From Streptomyces sp. YIM 121038 (GTDB lineage Bacteria; Actinomycetota; Actinomycetes; Streptomycetales; Streptomycetaceae), in assembly GCF_006088715.1 (NCBI RefSeq), contig NZ_CP030771.1:7190001-7254000 (forward strand): a stretch of 64,000 nt of DNA, in the 5' to 3' direction. Position 1 is the first letter of the stretch. Each line of letters begins with the position of its first letter. This document shows positions 61,684-64,000 of this stretch, one piece after another. Below the pieces are notes generated by a model, which was not told the DNA's origin, ran no database searches, and was given only the letters and a program-made list of their open reading frames with translations. The position numbers and the translations under genes are program-made.

Positions 61684-62892
61684 ATGGCAGCTCACAAGCG
61701 CGCTCGCACGATGAAGCTCACCGCAGGGATAGTCACCGCCGCCACCGCGGTGGGCGTGACCGTCTTCGCCGGCTCGTTCGCCGGTGCCTCGACCCCCACC
61801 GAGGGCAAGGTGTACGGAACCGACGCCAAGGGCGCCGTGGCCGGCAGCTACATCGTCCTGCTCGACGAGAAGGCCGACAACGACGCCAAGGCCGACCTCG
61901 CCGAGCAGTACGGCGGCGACCTCGGCCGCACCTACTCCTCGGCCGTCAACGGCTTCTCGGCCACGGGCCTGAGCGAGACCGAGGCCAAGCGCCTGGCCGC
62001 CGACCCGGCCGTCGGCAAGGTCGTCCAGAACAAGAAGTTCTCCATCAAGGCCACCCAGGACAACCCGCCGTCATGGGGCCTGGACCGGGTCGACCAGGCC
62101 GACACGGCGGGCGACAAGAAGTACACGTACCCGGACCAGGCCGGTGAGGGCGCGACCGCGTACGTCATCGACACCGGCGTCCGCGTCAGCCACAAGGACT
62201 TCGGTGGCCGCGCGGTCTCCGGGTTCGACGCGGTCGACAACGACGACAACGCGGACGACGGCAACGGCCACGGCACCCACGTCGCGGGCACCATCGCGGG
62301 CTCGGCGCACGGCCTCGCCAAGAAGGCGAAGATCGTCGCGGTGCGCGTCCTGGACGACCGGGGCTCCGGCACCACCGAGCAGGTCGTCGCGGGCATCGAC
62401 TGGGTCACCAAGAACCACAAGGGCCCGTCCGTCGCCAACATGAGCCTCGGCGGCGGGGCCGACGAGGCCCTGGACGAGGCCGTCCGCAAGTCCATCGCCT
62501 CCGGCGTCACCTTCGCGGTGGCCGCGGGCAACGAGTCGAGCGACGCGAGCCAGGGCTCCCCGGCGCGCGTCAAGGAGGCCATCACGGTCGCCTCCTCCAC
62601 GAAGGACGACCAGCAGTCGGACTTCTCCAACTTCGGCTCCGCCGTGGACATCTACGCCCCGGGCTCGGACATCACCTCCGACTGGAACACCGGCGACGAC
62701 GCCACCAAGACGATCTCCGGTACGTCCATGGCGACCCCGCACGTCGTCGGGGCCGCCGCCCTGTACCTGGCCGCGCACCCCGACGCCAAGCCCGCGGACG
62801 TCGCCAAGGCGCTGACCGACGGCGCCACGCCGGACAAGATCTCCAACCCGAGCGAGGGCACGCCCAACAAGCTCCTGAAGGTCGTCGAGTAG
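61684..62892 (+). CDS. Secreted subtilisin-like serine protease (S8, I9 propeptide)
   Basis: A 402-residue secreted protease. Signal peptide about 1-37, inhibitor I9 propeptide about 45-120 (SYIVLLDEKAD to VGKVVQNKKF), then the catalytic domain with Asp in VIDTGVRVSH, His in GNGHGTHVAGT, the oxyanion AAGNES and Ser in SGTSMATPHVVGA. No extra C-terminal domain, so it resembles proteinase K/aqualysin core enzymes. ATG 61684 follows GAGGAG; a TTG at 61624 would add 20 residues without a ribosome site. Confidence 0.95.
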   Translation: MAAHKRARTMKLTAGIVTAATAVGVTVFAGSFAGASTPTEGKVYGTDAKGAVAGSYIVLLDEKADNDAKADLAEQYGGDLGRTYSSAVNGFSATGLSETEAKRLAADPAVGKVVQNKKFSIKATQDNPPSWGLDRVDQADTAGDKKYTYPDQAGEGATAYVIDTGVRVSHKDFGGRAVSGFDAVDNDDNADDGNGHGTHVAGTIAGSAHGLAKKAKIVAVRVLDDRGSGTTEQVVAGIDWVTKNHKGPSVANMSLGGGADEALDEAVRKSIASGVTFAVAAGNESSDASQGSPARVKEAITVASSTKDDQQSDFSNFGSAVDIYAPGSDITSDWNTGDDATKTISGTSMATPHVVGAAALYLAAHPDAKPADVAKALTDGATPDKISNPSEGTPNKLLKVVE

Positions 62893-62901
62893 GTCCCGTC
62901 C

Positions 62902-62937
62902 GGGCCGCCGCGCCGCCGCACGGCGGCGCGGCGGCCC
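62902..62937 (+). terminator. Strong terminator after the subtilase gene
   Basis: GGGCCGCCGCGCCGCCG is followed by a two-base centre and its exact complement, a 17-base-pair stem that begins 10 bases after the stop and ends in TCTT. Confidence 0.85.
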
Positions 62938-63001
62938 TCTTCGGACCGGCGGCCGTCGTGCCCACCCCCACGGGGCGCGGCGGCCGCCTTATCGTGTGCG
63001 C

Positions 63002-63568
63002 ATGGCGACGAAGATCTACGCGGCGCTCCTTCGCGGCGTGAACGTGGGCGGCAGCAGGAAAGTGCCGATGGCCCGGTTGCGCGCGCTCCTCGAAGGGCTC
63101 GGGCTCACCGGCGTACGGACGTACCTGCAGAGCGGGAACGCGGTGTTCGCGGCGGACCACGGCGACGAGGACGTCCTCGCGGCCGAGCTCGCGGCGGCCC
63201 TGGAGCAGGAGTTCGGCTTCGGCGTGGACCTGCTGGTGCGCGACCACGCGTATCTGCGGGCGGTGGTCGACGCCTGCCCCTTCCCCGCCGCCGACCTCGA
63301 AGGCAAGCAGCTGCACGTCACGTACTTCTCCGGGCCCGTGGACGCCGCCCGCTTCGCCGCGCTCGACCAAGCGGGCTTCCTGCCGGAGGAGTTCCGCATC
63401 GGCGAGCGCGCCCTGTACCTCTACGCGCCCGAAGGGCTCGGCCGCTCCCGGCTCGGCGAGGCCCTGGGGCGCCCCGCCCTCACCAAGGGCCTTACCGCCA
63501 CCACCCGCAACTGGAACACCGTCACCAAGCTCGCGGAGCTGACCGAGGCCCCGGGGGCCGGCCGATGA
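63002..63568 (+). CDS. DUF1697 family protein
   Basis: A 188-residue cytoplasmic protein of DUF1697, known from AALLRGVNVGGSRKVPMARLR at the start and the LTATTRNWNTVTKL motif near the end. The biochemical role is unknown. ATG 63002 has TATCGT seven bases before it and no ribosome site, so the gene is probably leaderless. It overlaps the next gene by four bases. Confidence 0.88.
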   Translation: MATKIYAALLRGVNVGGSRKVPMARLRALLEGLGLTGVRTYLQSGNAVFAADHGDEDVLAAELAAALEQEFGFGVDLLVRDHAYLRAVVDACPFPAADLEGKQLHVTYFSGPVDAARFAALDQAGFLPEEFRIGERALYLYAPEGLGRSRLGEALGRPALTKGLTATTRNWNTVTKLAELTEAPGAGR

Positions 63569-63951
63569 CCGACCGCTCGCCCGCCGTGGAGGCGGCCATC
63601 GAGAACGAGCTGCGCCTGCTCGACCCCGAGGTGCGCGCCTCGCCCCAGCTGTTCGGCGATCTGCTGCACCCCGAGTTCACCGAGTTCGGCGCCTCGGGCG
63701 CGCGCTGGGACCGGGCGTCGATCGTCCGGGTCCTCACCGCGAGCCCCGAGCCCGGCGCCCGGCCCGTCACGACCTCCCGCATGCGGGGCGTGCAGCTCGC
63801 CGACGACCTGGTGCACCTGACCTTCGACACCGAAAGCAACGGCCGTCTGGTGCACCGCAGTTCGCTGTGGCGGCGCACGGGCGAGGGCTGGCTGCTCTGG
63901 TTCCACCAGGGCACGCCGTTCACGCCCTCCGAGCCGGGCGGCCAGGGGTGA
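63565..63951 (+). CDS. NTF2-like (DUF4440) small protein
   Basis: A 128-residue alpha/beta cone-fold protein. ENELRLLDPEVR and LLHPEFTEFGASG at the start and SSLWRRTGEGWLLWFHQGTPF at the end are typical of DUF4440/SnoaL-like proteins. The ligand or reaction is unknown. Translationally coupled to the DUF1697 gene by an ATGA overlap, so the two are probably made together. Confidence 0.85.
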   Translation: MTDRSPAVEAAIENELRLLDPEVRASPQLFGDLLHPEFTEFGASGARWDRASIVRVLTASPEPGARPVTTSRMRGVQLADDLVHLTFDTESNGRLVHRSSLWRRTGEGWLLWFHQGTPFTPSEPGGQG

Positions 63952-63963
63952 AGGGGCAGGCGC

Positions 63964-64000
63964 TCACGCCGCGCGCGGCAGCGTGACCGTGCGGACGCCG
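63964..64000 (-). CDS. C-terminal end of a minus-strand gene leaving the window
   Basis: Only eleven codons (GVRTVTLPRAA) and a TGA are visible. They give no family. Opposite to the NTF2-like gene with 12 bases between stops, this is a plausible converging gene, but a real gene cannot be proven from this stretch. Confidence 0.35.
   Translation of the reverse strand, partial: GVRTVTLPRAA

Overview
The window is high-GC actinobacterial DNA. GTG and TTG starts are frequent, neighbouring genes often overlap by 4 bases, and the intergenic palindromes are of types common in Streptomyces. Family-level gene content (murC beside msrB, sugar ABC operon without its own ATPase, SAV2148-type HEPN protein, treZ/treY/glgX, macrolide glycosyltransferase) points to a Streptomyces chromosome. 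No rRNA, tRNA, CRISPR array, transposase or phage gene was recognised.

Layout. 1-4.4 kb holds housekeeping genes: zapE (partial), a RibD-type reductase, a small conserved protein, murC and msrB. 4.4-6.6 kb is a coupled alpha/beta hydrolase and cytochrome P450 pair on the minus strand; the P450 carries a 13-residue insert encoded by a short palindromic repeat.

6.8-30.2 kb is the most unusual part. Four plus-strand genes (GAP1-like protein, vWA protein, PP2C phosphatase, zinc-ribbon kinase with an FHA-like tail) converge at one shared hairpin (12240-12265) on a ten-gene minus-strand run. That run encodes an unknown 171-residue protein, a TPR protein, a 1929-residue CHAT (caspase-like) protease with TPR-like repeats, a small acidic protein, a GrpE-like exchange factor, an Hsp70 with a zinc-ribbon insert, a degenerate Hsp70 fused to TPRs, a two-TM coiled-coil membrane protein, a one-TM protein with a MotB/ExbD-like aspartate, and a protein with Fn3-like domains. 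I read this as one phospho-regulated, chaperone-gated effector system, probably for biological conflict or stress. The function is inferred, not shown.

30.4-38.2 kb holds a multicopper oxidase with an ECF-type promoter, a glutamine-amidotransferase-like protein with a divergent LysR regulator, a PDZ membrane protein, a phosphodiesterase, an M24 peptidase and an aldo/keto reductase. 38.2-48.1 kb carries trehalose and glycogen metabolism (treZ, treY, glgX, all minus strand) interspersed with FHA, M14 peptidase and MFS genes. 48.2-53.7 kb has a secreted pair (one resembles the copper amine oxidase catalytic domain), the SAV2148-family HEPN protein, an exonuclease and a phosphotransferase. 53.8-57 kb is a sugar ABC operon. 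57-60 kb pairs a membrane exporter-like gene with a divergent MarR regulator over two palindromic operators, followed by a macrolide glycosyltransferase under a palindrome-containing promoter. 60-64 kb has a CDP-alcohol phosphatidyltransferase, a secreted subtilase, a DUF1697 protein, an NTF2-like protein and the last codons of a minus-strand gene.

Spacers near 300 bases (35756-36038, 60043-60319, 61379-61683) are described under the sites inside them.
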